Of a DNA stretch of 38,700 nt, positions 24,907 through 33,467 are shown in pieces (within the stretch, counting starts at the first letter, position 1; every line of letters begins with the position of its first letter). The notes beneath the pieces are model-generated. The model did not search any database and was not told where the DNA came from. It worked only from the letters and a program-made list of their open reading frames with translations. The stretch is from RGIG426 sp045639905 (GTDB taxonomy: Bacteria; Bacillota; Clostridia; Oscillospirales; Acutalibacteraceae). The position numbers and the translations under genes were made by a program. The stretch spans positions 1 to 38,700 of the forward strand of contig JAZUDZ010000053.1 in the NCBI GenBank assembly GCA_045639905.1, read 5' to 3'.

Positions 24907-24935
24907 ATTATATCGCGCGCGGGAACTTTTTTCAA
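24907..24935 (-). promoter_or_regulatory. proS operon promoter
   Basis: Minus strand: TTGAAA (24930-24935), 17-nt spacer, TATAAT (24907-24912). The spacer is strikingly GC-alternating (CGCGCGCG). The leader is about 50 nt, too short for a T-box. Confidence 0.8.
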
Positions 24936-25042
24936 TACATATAAGCAGTATATTTTGTGCTCTGTCATTCAATTCTCATGTTCTGTTTTTGTGACATCAG
25001 ACTCCAATCAAACAAAAATCCAGAAAATTTTCAAAAAAAGAC

Positions 25043-25070
25043 TTGCGTTTTCAAAAATAAGCCGTATAAT
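25043..25070 (+). promoter_or_regulatory. SOS-type promoter of the small membrane protein gene
   Basis: TTGCGT (25043-25048), 16-nt spacer, perfect TATAAT (25065-25070). Two LexA boxes begin 3 nt later and cover the transcription start, an arrangement that would block initiation. Confidence 0.75.
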
Positions 25071-25072
25071 AT

Positions 25073-25084
25073 GAACAGATGTTC
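25073..25084 (+). promoter_or_regulatory. LexA box 1
   Basis: GAACAGATGTTC, a perfect match to the Firmicutes LexA/DinR core GAAC-N4-GTTC. It shares its first ten bases with the box in the lexA promoter at 36621. Confidence 0.85.
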
Positions 25085-25085
25085 G

Positions 25086-25097
25086 GAACAGATGTTC
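25086..25097 (+). promoter_or_regulatory. LexA box 2
   Basis: A second identical GAACAGATGTTC, 13 bp centre to centre from box 1, a little over one helical turn, so two LexA dimers could bind almost on the same face. The remaining leader to 25194 has no other convincing ORF. Confidence 0.85.
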
Positions 25098-25194
25098 TTT
25101 GTCATCTTTTCAAACCAGCAGAATCATGTGACAAATTTCGGACATGGAAGTTTGTATACTGTGTTCATGATAAAAACGAAATGAGGTAAAAATT

Positions 25195-25554
25195 ATGTTG
25201 ATTGACTTGATTAGTGTTATCCTGTTAACTGCCCTTTCCGGCTATTTGTTTATTTGCGGTAACTTTGAAACCACCAAAGAATTCGGATTTGTTCCCCTGG
25301 CCATTTCCATTCTGGATCTGATGACTCTCGGCGATATTTCCTATACATCATATCCGATTCTTGCCGTTCTTCTCTTCGGCATCAAATTGGCCGCAGCCGG
25401 TGTCTCCCTCAAGGTCCTGCATATGGATCGAATCGCTTCCAGAAAACGTTCTGCCAGAAGACGCGAGGCCAAAAGGCAAGAAGCTATGCAGACAGTCTCC
25501 ATTCATGCTGTAAAGTCAAAAAGCTTTGCAGGTAACAGTGTGGAGTGCGCTTGA
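25195..25554 (+). CDS. Small SOS-regulated membrane protein, function unknown
   Basis: 119 aa, family not recognised. An N-terminal membrane helix (about 4-22), a hydrophobic middle segment (about 30-46) and a second clear helix (about 53-76) are followed by a very basic stretch (RIASRKRSARRREAKRQEA, about 79-97) and a polar tail, so the C terminus is expected in the cytoplasm. No LysM domain, so it is not a YneA homologue by sequence. GAGGT lies 8 nt upstream of ATG 25195. It is a single-gene unit: promoter with two LexA boxes before, strong terminator after. By context it may be a damage-induced division inhibitor or membrane effector; this is inference. Confidence 0.8.
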   Translation: MLIDLISVILLTALSGYLFICGNFETTKEFGFVPLAISILDLMTLGDISYTSYPILAVLLFGIKLAAAGVSLKVLHMDRIASRKRSARRREAKRQEAMQTVSIHAVKSKSFAGNSVECA

Positions 25555-25570
25555 TGTTTCCCATGATCAA

Positions 25571-25598
25571 GGAACGCCCGACGGGCGTTCCTTTTTTG
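25571..25598 (+). terminator. Terminator of the SOS membrane protein gene
   Basis: GGAACGCCCG pairs with CGGGCGTTCC and is followed by TTTTTT. Confidence 0.9.
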
Positions 25599-25645
25599 TT
25601 GCATTATGGCGGATTTCTATGTATACTTGGTGAGAGGTGTTGCAT

Positions 25646-26764
25646 ATGACCACAGGAAAACGCATTTGGAAAGCGATTGGCTGGTTTACTCCGGCTTTCA
25701 TCGGTATTATATGTCTACTATTATCCAAATGTTCCTCTCATTTTACAGAATTCGTTTTTTCACGGGGTACATCCCGATTTTTCAACTCCACACTCGGATG
25801 GCTTGTTTCTTTCATCCCCTTTTCCTTAACAGAACTCCTTGTGTGTGTGGCTGTTTTATCTGTTTTGTTTCTTTTGGTTTTAATCTGTATTCCATCGAAA
25901 AAAGACGAAAAGAAAACAAAGGAAGAGGAGCGTGCCGAGAATCTCCACTTTCTCAGAATCATCGGCTGGGTACTTTCATCTTTTTTCCTTTTTTATTTGT
26001 TGGTCCATGGATTAAACTTCAACAGAATGACTGCATATGAATTATGTGATTTAGAGAAACAACCGGCAAATTCAGAACGCTTGTTCGAATTGTGCACAGA
26101 TTTGGCCAATCGAGCAAATCTGTTGCGGGAAGATCTTCAGGAAGATGAAAACGGTGTCATGAAGCTCTCCGTTCCGGTGAGAACAACCTTGAAACAAATC
26201 GGAGACGGCTATGAACCTCTGAAGAAAACATATCCGTTTCTCGGAGGAACCGTCAAACGTGCAAAACCCGTTTTGTTGTCCCATTGGTGGTCCTACACCG
26301 GCATCGAGGGACTGTATTTCCCACTGTTCACGGAATGCAACGCCAATATTGATATTCCCGATTATGCCATTCCCGCTGCCGCTTCTCATGAACTGGCCCA
26401 CTTAAAAGGATTCGCCCACGAGGATGAGTGTAACTTCTTTGGATGTTTAGCCTGTTTCAACAGTCCCCATCCGGATTTTCAATATTCCGGAACCATGCTG
26501 GCTTTCACCTACTGTTCCAATCAGTTATACGATGACAATCACGACCTGTGGAAAAAGGCATACAATTCATTGTCTCCGAAGGTTCAAAAAGATTATACGT
26601 CGTACAATGCGTACTGGGATCAGTTTTCCGGTAAGATTCAGGACATTTCTTTAGCCATTAACGACAAAACCATTGAGTTGCAAGGCGACAAAGATGGGTC
26701 GGAGACATACAACCAAGTTGTCGATTTACTTATGGCAGCCTACGAGAAAAGAATCTTGTTCTAA
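25646..26764 (+). CDS. DUF3810-type membrane protein, putative zinc metallopeptidase
   Basis: 372 aa. Three membrane helices in the N-terminal third (about 13-30, 55-82, 106-125), then a large domain with the zinc-binding signature SHELAHLKGFAHEDECN (about 248-264), in which HELAH is HExxH and a downstream Glu can complete the site. The layout of two or three helices plus HExxH domain fits the DUF3810 family, whose substrates are unknown. Start chosen at ATG 25646 with AGAGGTG upstream; GTG 25637 lies inside that site. Monocistronic, with a terminator on each side. The peptidase role is inferred from the motif only. Confidence 0.8.
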   Translation: MTTGKRIWKAIGWFTPAFIGIICLLLSKCSSHFTEFVFSRGTSRFFNSTLGWLVSFIPFSLTELLVCVAVLSVLFLLVLICIPSKKDEKKTKEEERAENLHFLRIIGWVLSSFFLFYLLVHGLNFNRMTAYELCDLEKQPANSERLFELCTDLANRANLLREDLQEDENGVMKLSVPVRTTLKQIGDGYEPLKKTYPFLGGTVKRAKPVLLSHWWSYTGIEGLYFPLFTECNANIDIPDYAIPAAASHELAHLKGFAHEDECNFFGCLACFNSPHPDFQYSGTMLAFTYCSNQLYDDNHDLWKKAYNSLSPKVQKDYTSYNAYWDQFSGKIQDISLAINDKTIELQGDKDGSETYNQVVDLLMAAYEKRILF

Positions 26765-26767
26765 CCC

Positions 26768-26798
26768 AAAGCGGTCATCGTCCGATGGCCGCTTTTAC
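26768..26798 (+). terminator. Terminator of the DUF3810 gene
   Basis: AAAGCGGTCATCG pairs with CGATGGCCGCTTT (one G-T pair), followed by a short T tract. Confidence 0.75.
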
Positions 26799-26800
26799 TG

Positions 26801-26829
26801 TTGCAATAATGCTCCGTTGTTGGTATAAT
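26801..26829 (+). promoter_or_regulatory. Promoter of the prmA-argS operon
   Basis: TTGCAA (26801-26806), 17-nt spacer, TATAAT (26824-26829), 57 nt before prmA. No further promoter of similar quality was noticed before argS. Confidence 0.75.
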
Positions 26830-26886
26830 AACGGATGATTGTATTTAAATATTTATAAAGTTTTGTAATATATAGGAGACTTTGTT

Positions 26887-27822
26887 ATGGACTGGACTGA
26901 CATTCAAATGCTGGTTCCCCTGGACCAGGCGGAAACCGCTGCCGCAATTGCGTGCATGGTCGTCACCGGCGGTGTTTACGTGGAAGACTACAGTGATCTT
27001 GAAGATATGGTGCAGGAGATCGCTCACGTAGATTTAATTGATGAAGATTTGCTGGCAAAAGACCGCAGCCATGCCATTGTCCATATCTACATCAGCCCGG
27101 ACGAGAATCCGGCTGAAGCATTGAGTTTCCTCCAGGAACGGTTTTCTGCCTCCGGCATCGATGCCACCCTAAACACAAAAACCCTGCGTGAGGAAGATTG
27201 GGCGAACAACTGGAAACAGTATTTTCATCCGCTTCCCATCGGAGAAAAACTTTTAATCTGCCCCTCCTGGGAAACCCCTGACCCGCAGCTTGCAGCCGGT
27301 CGAACGGTTTTGACTTTAGACCCCGGCATGGCCTTCGGCACCGGTGGTCACGATACCACACGCCTGGTTCTGGAAGCCTTGGAAGAATACATCGAATCAG
27401 ATACAGACCTTCTGGACGTGGGGTGCGGAAGCGGCATTCTTTCGATGGCCGCCCTTTTACTGGGTGCTAAAAAAGCCGTCGGTATTGATATCAACGAAAC
27501 GGCAGTTCGCACGGCCATTGAAAACGGAACAGCCTTGGGAATGACACCTCCTCGCTATGAAATTATGCTCGGCGATTTGGCAACGGATGTACACGGAACC
27601 TATCAGGTTGTTGTAGCCAACATCGTGGCAGATGCCATAAAAATGTTGTCGCCGGATGTCCCACGCTTTTTGGCACCGGACGGCGTCTATATTGTTTCCG
27701 GCATCATTGACACACGCGAACAGGATGTTGTGGATGCTCTTAAAGCTTGCGGTTTCCAAATCATTGAACGAAAGGAACACGGTGGCTGGTTATGTCTGGT
27801 AACGAAACATATGGCAGTTTGA
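26887..27822 (+). CDS. prmA: Ribosomal protein L11 methyltransferase
   Basis: SAM-dependent enzyme that methylates L11. 311 aa. The N-terminal L11-binding domain (about 1-95) leads to the linker ENWANNWKQYFHPL-like segment (here EEDWANNWKQYFHPL), then the SAM site: DPGMAFGTGGHDTTRL, LLDVGCGSGILSMAA, VGIDIN, and the catalytic-pocket VVANIVADAI. GGAGA precedes ATG 26887. Its 3' end overlaps rsmI by 31 nt, so translation is coupled. First of nine genes on this strand. Confidence 0.97.
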   Translation: MDWTDIQMLVPLDQAETAAAIACMVVTGGVYVEDYSDLEDMVQEIAHVDLIDEDLLAKDRSHAIVHIYISPDENPAEALSFLQERFSASGIDATLNTKTLREEDWANNWKQYFHPLPIGEKLLICPSWETPDPQLAAGRTVLTLDPGMAFGTGGHDTTRLVLEALEEYIESDTDLLDVGCGSGILSMAALLLGAKKAVGIDINETAVRTAIENGTALGMTPPRYEIMLGDLATDVHGTYQVVVANIVADAIKMLSPDVPRFLAPDGVYIVSGIIDTREQDVVDALKACGFQIIERKEHGGWLCLVTKHMAV

Positions 27823-28646
27823 CACTGGTCGGCACTCCGATTGGTAACCTTTCAGACTTTTCCCCTCGTGCCGTTGAAGCTTTAAAAGCCGCCGATACGA
27901 TTGCGGCCGAAGATACCCGGGTAACGCTGAAACTGCTGAATCATTTCGGTATCAAGAAACCCCTGGTCAGTTACTTCGAACACAACAAAAAAGACCGTGG
28001 TGCCGCTCTCATTGAACGGATGAAAAACGGAGAAAACTTTGTTTTGGTATCCGATGCGGGCATGCCGGCCATTTCCGACCCTGGAGAAGACTTGGTAGCG
28101 GCGTGCCACGAAGTCGGTATTCCCGTTACCGTTGTTCCCGGCCCGACTGCTATGGCGACCGCCATTGCCATCTCAGGACTGCCGACCGGCCGATTCACCT
28201 TTGAAGGATTTTTAAGCGTTAACAAGCCAAGCCGCAAAAAACATCTGGAAGAACTGGTGGACGAAACAAGAACCATGATTTTCTACGAAGCCCCTCACAA
28301 GTTACGGGCCACTTTGCGGGATATGAGCAAGGTGTTCGGAGAAGACCGTCGAATCTCCCTCGTTCGGGAATTAACGAAAATCCACGAAGAAGTAGTTATT
28401 ACAACGCTCGGGAAAGCGGCGGCAAGTGCCGTGGAAAAAGAACCCCGAGGAGAATATGTTCTCGTAATCGAAGGGAAAAAAGTGCAGTCCACCGATCAAG
28501 CCTCGTTGACTTTGGAAGAATCGGTTCTGCTTGCCCGTAGATTTGCGGAAGAAGGGCTTCCGCTTTCTCAGGCTGCCAAACAGGCGGCAAGCGAAAGCGG
28601 CTTTGCAAAAAGTGAAATTTATAAGGAATTGGTGAAAGAAAAATGA
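27792..28646 (+). CDS. rsmI: 16S rRNA (cytidine1402-2'-O)-methyltransferase
   Basis: Methylates the ribose of C1402 in the 30S decoding centre. 284 aa. The tetrapyrrole-methylase fold is clear: LVGTPIGNLSDFSPRAVEAL, IAAEDTRVTLKLLNHFGI, VLVSDAGMPAISDPGEDLV, VVPGPTAMATAIAISGLP, FYEAPHKLRATL. The ATG at 27792 overlaps the prmA end by 31 nt; a later in-frame TTG at 27819 would remove only poorly conserved residues, so the exact start is open. Its TGA overlaps the next start. Confidence 0.96.
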   Translation: MSGNETYGSLTLVGTPIGNLSDFSPRAVEALKAADTIAAEDTRVTLKLLNHFGIKKPLVSYFEHNKKDRGAALIERMKNGENFVLVSDAGMPAISDPGEDLVAACHEVGIPVTVVPGPTAMATAIAISGLPTGRFTFEGFLSVNKPSRKKHLEELVDETRTMIFYEAPHKLRATLRDMSKVFGEDRRISLVRELTKIHEEVVITTLGKAAASAVEKEPRGEYVLVIEGKKVQSTDQASLTLEESVLLARRFAEEGLPLSQAAKQAASESGFAKSEIYKELVKEK

Positions 28647-29269
28647 TGTATCTTGCAATTATGGCCGACCCCATTGCTCAAACATTAATCCGTGTTCTCA
28701 TCCTGTTTCTCCTTATGGCTTTGGTTTTGTTTTTGATGAATCACCGCTTCAAATCCGAGCAGGAAAAGAAGGCCGATGCCATGCAGAAGAAATATAAGGA
28801 TATGACAAAAGAACTTCTCGATGAAACTCCGGACAATGAACTGATGGATGCCGTCGCTGCCAATCTAATGGCAAAACTTGACAAACAAACTCCCGACCCC
28901 TATCACACCTTTGCTTTACTTTCACCCGGCCGAAATCAGATATATGCCGTTTGGGTTATTCTTAATGAAATGAAAAACGGCGGAACGTTTCAGTATTTAC
29001 TCGCCTCCTCTTCCGCTCCGTTTTGTGAACCGGCCGCCGACGGAATGAACCGTATCGGTGCCGTCAAATGTGAAGCCGCCATTCGCGAAGCGTTGTCCGT
29101 CGAAGATGAATGGGAAAAACTCGGCGAGTGCAATGAACAGTTCTTTTCCGCACTGGAAGAAGAAAGCCCGAAAGATCTTTGCGTGCAATACATTCGTGAA
29201 AACACGAGTGAGTTTTTGGATGATACGGAAGAACCTGCCGAAATCGAGCAGGAATCATCGGAGGAATGA
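28643..29269 (+). CDS. Membrane-anchored DUF4375/DMP19-like protein
   Basis: 208 aa, one N-terminal membrane helix (about 13-33) and then a cytoplasmic or extracytoplasmic domain. The segment LLSPGRNQIYAVWVILNEMKNGGTFQYL-type (about 92-120; key residues V, W, E, N-G-G, F/Y) followed by a Cys-x-A-A-I-x-E-A-L stretch matches the pattern I remember for DUF4375/DMP19 domains, whose function is poorly defined. A strongly acidic tail ends the protein. It starts at ATG 28643, overlapping the rsmI stop, with a second ATG at 28646. Coupled to the lipoprotein downstream. Confidence 0.7.
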   Translation: MMYLAIMADPIAQTLIRVLILFLLMALVLFLMNHRFKSEQEKKADAMQKKYKDMTKELLDETPDNELMDAVAANLMAKLDKQTPDPYHTFALLSPGRNQIYAVWVILNEMKNGGTFQYLLASSSAPFCEPAADGMNRIGAVKCEAAIREALSVEDEWEKLGECNEQFFSALEEESPKDLCVQYIRENTSEFLDDTEEPAEIEQESSEE

Positions 29270-29271
29270 TT

Positions 29272-30300
29272 GTGAAAAATACGGTTTTTCGTGTCGTAGC
29301 GGCTACACTGTCACTGCTTTGTATCGCAAGTGCGCTGTGTGCCTGCAACAAAGAACCGCAGCAACCCCAGCCGCCGACGACGACCACTACAACTGCCAAG
29401 CACTTTTCCAGTGATATGTCTGACATAGAAACATCGGGATCCTCAGACTGGGCCTACTCGTTATATACGGAAGCTTTAGAAGAATCCGAAAAGCACACCG
29501 GTCAGGACATATCGCTTACCGGAACCTGTACCATTAAATCGAAAAGTGACGAAGAAACAAGACAACTGAATATGACTCTCCGCTCCGAAGAACAGAAAAA
29601 AGATGTTTTTATTGATCACTTGATTGTAAACAATTCCACAAACTATTTGGAAAACAAGTACGAAGTTTATTACGCAGACGGAATAAAGTACTACAGCGAC
29701 AAAAAGGAAAAATACAAACAAACCATCGATCGAAACACCGCCATGCCGGAATTGGCTTTATTTAAGGCTCCGGTCTTAACACAGGCATCCTTCTCTTCTC
29801 CGGCCATCGCCTACGAAAACGGACTCACAAAAATCCTACTTCCTATGCTGCCGGACATTTTATACAGTCAACTGATTACGGCTGACAGTTCTTTTGCCTA
29901 TCTAATTGGCGGGCTGCAATCGGAAGCGGAATATACCATCAACACGGTTACCGCAGAATTATCCTTTGACGATAAAAATCAGTTATGCATCTTTTCCATT
30001 TTCTATGAAATCGCCGTTGAGAGTGCCGACCCGTCTATTGTGTCTGTTCGACTGGATATGACATACAACCATCCAAACACCGATATCCAAATCAAGTTGC
30101 CCAAGCTTTCCGGATACAAAGAAATGTACAGCAGTGTTCTCGGCGGAAAAGCTTACGAGGCAATGCCGACCATCGTTGACACTTTGTTTGACGATAACGG
30201 CAATCGAATCAAAGAATTTAAAACGCAATACACCGTTTTGTGTAAAAAATATACGAAATCCATTGTGGATTCCGTTATTTCCTGGTTTGAAAAACAGTAA
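29272..30300 (+). CDS. Predicted lipoprotein, function unknown
   Basis: 342 aa from GTG 29272, which has GGAGG 7 nt upstream; the ATG at 29266 is too close to that site. The signal peptide ends in the lipobox SALCAC, with the acylated Cys near residue 25-27, then a Pro/Gln-rich and (Thr)6 spacer. The remainder is a mainly beta-strand domain with many Tyr, Lys and Ser and no motif I can assign; it has the feel of LolA/LppX-like lipid-binding folds, but this is only an impression. Lies between a membrane-anchored DUF4375-like protein and a PMT-type glycosyltransferase, so an envelope role is likely. Confidence 0.8.
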   Translation: MKNTVFRVVAATLSLLCIASALCACNKEPQQPQPPTTTTTTAKHFSSDMSDIETSGSSDWAYSLYTEALEESEKHTGQDISLTGTCTIKSKSDEETRQLNMTLRSEEQKKDVFIDHLIVNNSTNYLENKYEVYYADGIKYYSDKKEKYKQTIDRNTAMPELALFKAPVLTQASFSSPAIAYENGLTKILLPMLPDILYSQLITADSSFAYLIGGLQSEAEYTINTVTAELSFDDKNQLCIFSIFYEIAVESADPSIVSVRLDMTYNHPNTDIQIKLPKLSGYKEMYSSVLGGKAYEAMPTIVDTLFDDNGNRIKEFKTQYTVLCKKYTKSIVDSVISWFEKQ

Positions 30301-30315
30301 GGAGGCTCATACAGG

Positions 30316-31812
30316 ATGCTTTCACTAAAGAATAATCCAACCCACAAGTTCATAACAATTTGGTTCCCCGTTATGTGTATGCTGCTCGCCTGCCTATTCG
30401 GGATCATCACTTTACAGGATTTTTCAAATGAAAACGCACCGGTCATAACCGGCGCCGTCGTTTTGGGTGTTACCGTTGCTTTGGTAATTCTTCTGGTCAG
30501 CACCAAGAAAATGTCATGGCAAACCGCTATCTATATTCTTTTTTTGATAGGATTGATTGTTCGTATCTTATACGTTCTTTACACACCATACAATGTCAGA
30601 CAACATGACGTAAAACTGGTCACCAGTGGCAAAGGACACATGGGGTACATTCAATATATTGCAACCAATTTAGCCCTACCCGACACCAACAAAACATGGC
30701 AGTTCTACCATCCGCCGCTACACCACATTATCGCCGGCGGCGCCTATCGCATAATGAGCGATGCCGGTTTGGCTGCCAAGGAAATTGCCGAAAAACTGCA
30801 ATTTATCACCGTCTTTTATTCGTCCCTGATTATGGTTTTCGGTGATAGACTTTTGGCGGCTTGCAAGGTCAGCGACCGTTCCCGCTTTTTCGGTGACTTG
30901 TTGTTTGCACTGCACCCGACATTTGTTTTGTTGTCCGGTTCTTTAAACAATGACTGTCTGGCTACTGCTTTGGCCATTGCCTCTCTCTGGTTTATGGCAG
31001 AATGGTGGCACAGTGGAAAAACCGTGCATATTTTCCTTTGCGGACTGTTTTTGGGGTTGTCTATGATGGCAAAACTTTCCGGTGCCACATTGGCTTTCCC
31101 GTTTGCTTTTGCCTTTATTTGGAAGCTTGTTCAAAATCGCAAGAAATGGAAAAAATCCATTGCTCAATATATGATTTTCGGGCTGATATCCGTTCCGCTC
31201 GGAATGTGGTATCCGGTACGAAACTTGCTGAAATTCGGTCAAAGCTTTACTTATGTCCCGCTTCTCAGCGTCGAAGCAAATCGATCTCAGTATTTGGAAA
31301 ACATTTCCGCTGCTCAGAGAACCTTTTTAATCCCTTGGCATCAACTGGCTTCTCCCTATCAAACATGGCCTTCCAACAGTGAAGAGGCCGGATATAACAT
31401 TTTCATGAGCCTCTTTAAGACATCCCTGTTCGGCGAATATTCCGTCAAAGGTGGTTTCTGGTGTTATATTTTGCTGGCAACGGCTTTTCTGTTGGCATGC
31501 CTTGCACTGTTTGGTTTACTTTATATCTTCTTCAAGAAGAAAGATGCCAATTCAGAAGGTTTTGTCCTTATGTGGATGATTTTATGGACAGCCATTATGT
31601 TCAGTTTCATCACCTTCTCCTTCCAGTACCCCTTTATCTGCTCTATGGACTTCCGCTATTTATTCCTGAGCCTGCCGTTTTCGGCCGTCTTTTTGGCAAA
31701 ACTACTGGACGAAACAAACAGCAAGGCACTTCGCATTGTTGTTTGCTGTCTTCTCGGAGTATTTGCTGTCTCCAGTTACTTTGTTTACGGCATTCCGGCC
31801 GTTTGGGAGTAA
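30316..31812 (+). CDS. Membrane glycosyltransferase, PMT/ArnT (GT39/GT83-like) family
   Basis: Polytopic lipid-phosphate-sugar-dependent transferase, 498 aa with about 11-12 predicted helices. The first large extracytoplasmic loop contains an acidic site (RQHDVKLVTSGKGHMG) and FYHPPLHHIIAGGAYR, typical of the family: such enzymes move a sugar from a polyprenyl-phosphate to a protein, lipid or polysaccharide outside the membrane. Later segments (LLFALHPTFVLLSGSLNNDCLA, MMAKLSGATLAFPF) also fit. The acceptor is unknown. GGAGG lies 10 nt upstream of ATG 30316. Downstream of a lipoprotein in the same operon, a possible partner or substrate. Confidence 0.8.
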   Translation: MLSLKNNPTHKFITIWFPVMCMLLACLFGIITLQDFSNENAPVITGAVVLGVTVALVILLVSTKKMSWQTAIYILFLIGLIVRILYVLYTPYNVRQHDVKLVTSGKGHMGYIQYIATNLALPDTNKTWQFYHPPLHHIIAGGAYRIMSDAGLAAKEIAEKLQFITVFYSSLIMVFGDRLLAACKVSDRSRFFGDLLFALHPTFVLLSGSLNNDCLATALAIASLWFMAEWWHSGKTVHIFLCGLFLGLSMMAKLSGATLAFPFAFAFIWKLVQNRKKWKKSIAQYMIFGLISVPLGMWYPVRNLLKFGQSFTYVPLLSVEANRSQYLENISAAQRTFLIPWHQLASPYQTWPSNSEEAGYNIFMSLFKTSLFGEYSVKGGFWCYILLATAFLLACLALFGLLYIFFKKKDANSEGFVLMWMILWTAIMFSFITFSFQYPFICSMDFRYLFLSLPFSAVFLAKLLDETNSKALRIVVCCLLGVFAVSSYFVYGIPAVWE

Positions 31813-31856
31813 TCTCAATATCCAATTTATCCTAATTCGAAACGAGGTTTCCACAC

Positions 31857-33446
31857 ATGCTGTCTATGGAAGAACAAATCAAACGACGTCGAACCTTTGC
31901 CATTATCTCCCACCCCGACGCCGGTAAAACGACATTAACCGAAAAATTTCTTTTGTATGGCGGTGCCATCCAAGCAGCCGGCATGGTCAAAGGAAAGAAG
32001 AATATGAAGCACGCTGTTTCCGACTGGATGGATATTGAAAGACAGCGTGGTATCTCCGTCACTTCCTCGGTTATGCAATTCGAATACGATGGCTATTGTG
32101 TAAACATTTTGGATACGCCCGGGCATCAGGATTTCTCCGAAGACACGTATCGCACCTTGATGGCTGCCGATGCTGCCGTCATGGTAATTGACGCATCCAA
32201 GGGCGTTGAAAAACAAACCAAAAAGTTGTTTAAGGTTTGTGTCATGCGCCACATTCCGATTTTCACGTTTATCAACAAGATGGATCGTGAAGCCCGTGAA
32301 CCGCTGGACCTGCTCGAAGAAATTGAAAATGTCTTAGGCATCCAAACCTATCCCGTCAACTGGCCGATTGGCTCAGGTCGCCGGTTCCGCGGCGTTTATG
32401 ACCGTACCACGGAAAGAATCGTTGTTTTCTCCGGTGAAAACGGCAAACTGGAAGCTCATGCAGAATATGCAGACCTTCATGACGAAACCGATGCCGAAAA
32501 GCTAATGGATATCGACCAGTATCATAAGCTCTTGGACGATATGGAACTTCTCGATGTTGCCGGCAGCGAATTTTCCCAAGATGCCGTAGACCACGGAGAA
32601 CTGTCTCCTGTCTTCTTCGGTTCCGCCCTGACGAACTTCGGCGTTGAACCGTTTTTACGGGATTTCTTAAAGATGACATCTTCTCCTCTCCCGCGCAAAA
32701 CGGATGACGGAATCGTTGACCCGTTTGACAATGCATTTTCCGGTTTCATCTTTAAAATCCAGGCAAACATGAACAAAGCACACCGAGACCGTATTGCCTT
32801 TATGCGCATCTGTTCCGGTAAATTTGAAAAGGATGCGGAGGTTCTGCACGTTCAGACCGGAAAGCGTACCCGTTTGTCCCAGCCGCAAGCTTTGATGGCC
32901 CAGGATCGTGAAACCGTACAAGAAGCTTATGCCGGTGACATCATCGGTATTTTTGACCCCGGTATGTTCTCCATCGGGGATACGGTTTGTGCACCGTCCA
33001 AAAAATGCAAGTTTGAAGGTATTCCCACCTTTGAGCCGGAGCACTTCTGCCGTGTCCGTCAAACCGATACCATGAAGCGGAAGCAATTTGTGAAAGGAAT
33101 CACGCAAATTGCCCAGGAAGGTGCCATTCAGATCTTCTCCGAACCGGAAAGCGGTATGGAAGAAGTCATTGTGGGTGTTGTCGGTGTTCTTCAATTTGAA
33201 GTGCTGGAGCACAGACTAAATAACGAATATAACGTTGAAATTAAAATGGAGCCGCTTCCATATCAGTTTGCTCGCTGGATAGCCAATGAGGAACTGGACC
33301 CGAAGACATTGGATATCACATCCGACACAAAATACGCGCAGGATATGCGCGGCAATCCAATCTTGCTGTTCTCCAGCGAATGGAATATTCACTGGGCAAC
33401 CGAACACAACAAGACCTTGCAACTGTTAGATTTTAACCGCAACTAA
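31857..33446 (+). CDS. prfC: Peptide chain release factor 3
   Basis: Translational GTPase that recycles RF1/RF2 after termination. 529 aa, standard length. G1 ISHPDAGKTTLTEK, G2 region RGISVTSSVM, G3 DTPGHQDF, G4 FINKMDRE; the C-terminal part has RMWFA-type RF3 domains with FGVEPFLRDFL and PLPYQFARWI. GAGG lies 9 nt before ATG 31857. Fits the translation theme of the operon. Confidence 0.97.
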   Translation: MLSMEEQIKRRRTFAIISHPDAGKTTLTEKFLLYGGAIQAAGMVKGKKNMKHAVSDWMDIERQRGISVTSSVMQFEYDGYCVNILDTPGHQDFSEDTYRTLMAADAAVMVIDASKGVEKQTKKLFKVCVMRHIPIFTFINKMDREAREPLDLLEEIENVLGIQTYPVNWPIGSGRRFRGVYDRTTERIVVFSGENGKLEAHAEYADLHDETDAEKLMDIDQYHKLLDDMELLDVAGSEFSQDAVDHGELSPVFFGSALTNFGVEPFLRDFLKMTSSPLPRKTDDGIVDPFDNAFSGFIFKIQANMNKAHRDRIAFMRICSGKFEKDAEVLHVQTGKRTRLSQPQALMAQDRETVQEAYAGDIIGIFDPGMFSIGDTVCAPSKKCKFEGIPTFEPEHFCRVRQTDTMKRKQFVKGITQIAQEGAIQIFSEPESGMEEVIVGVVGVLQFEVLEHRLNNEYNVEIKMEPLPYQFARWIANEELDPKTLDITSDTKYAQDMRGNPILLFSSEWNIHWATEHNKTLQLLDFNRN

Positions 33447-33467
33447 GAAAAGAAGGGTGATGAACGT

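Noticed and set aside
25128..25160. Second promoter GTGACA...TATACT before the SOS membrane protein gene
   Set aside because: The spacer would be 21 nt, too long; kept only as a remote possibility.
25071..25184. Small frame starting at the ATG that overlaps LexA box 1
   Set aside because: No ribosome binding site, starts at or before the transcription start, and lies in the operator region.
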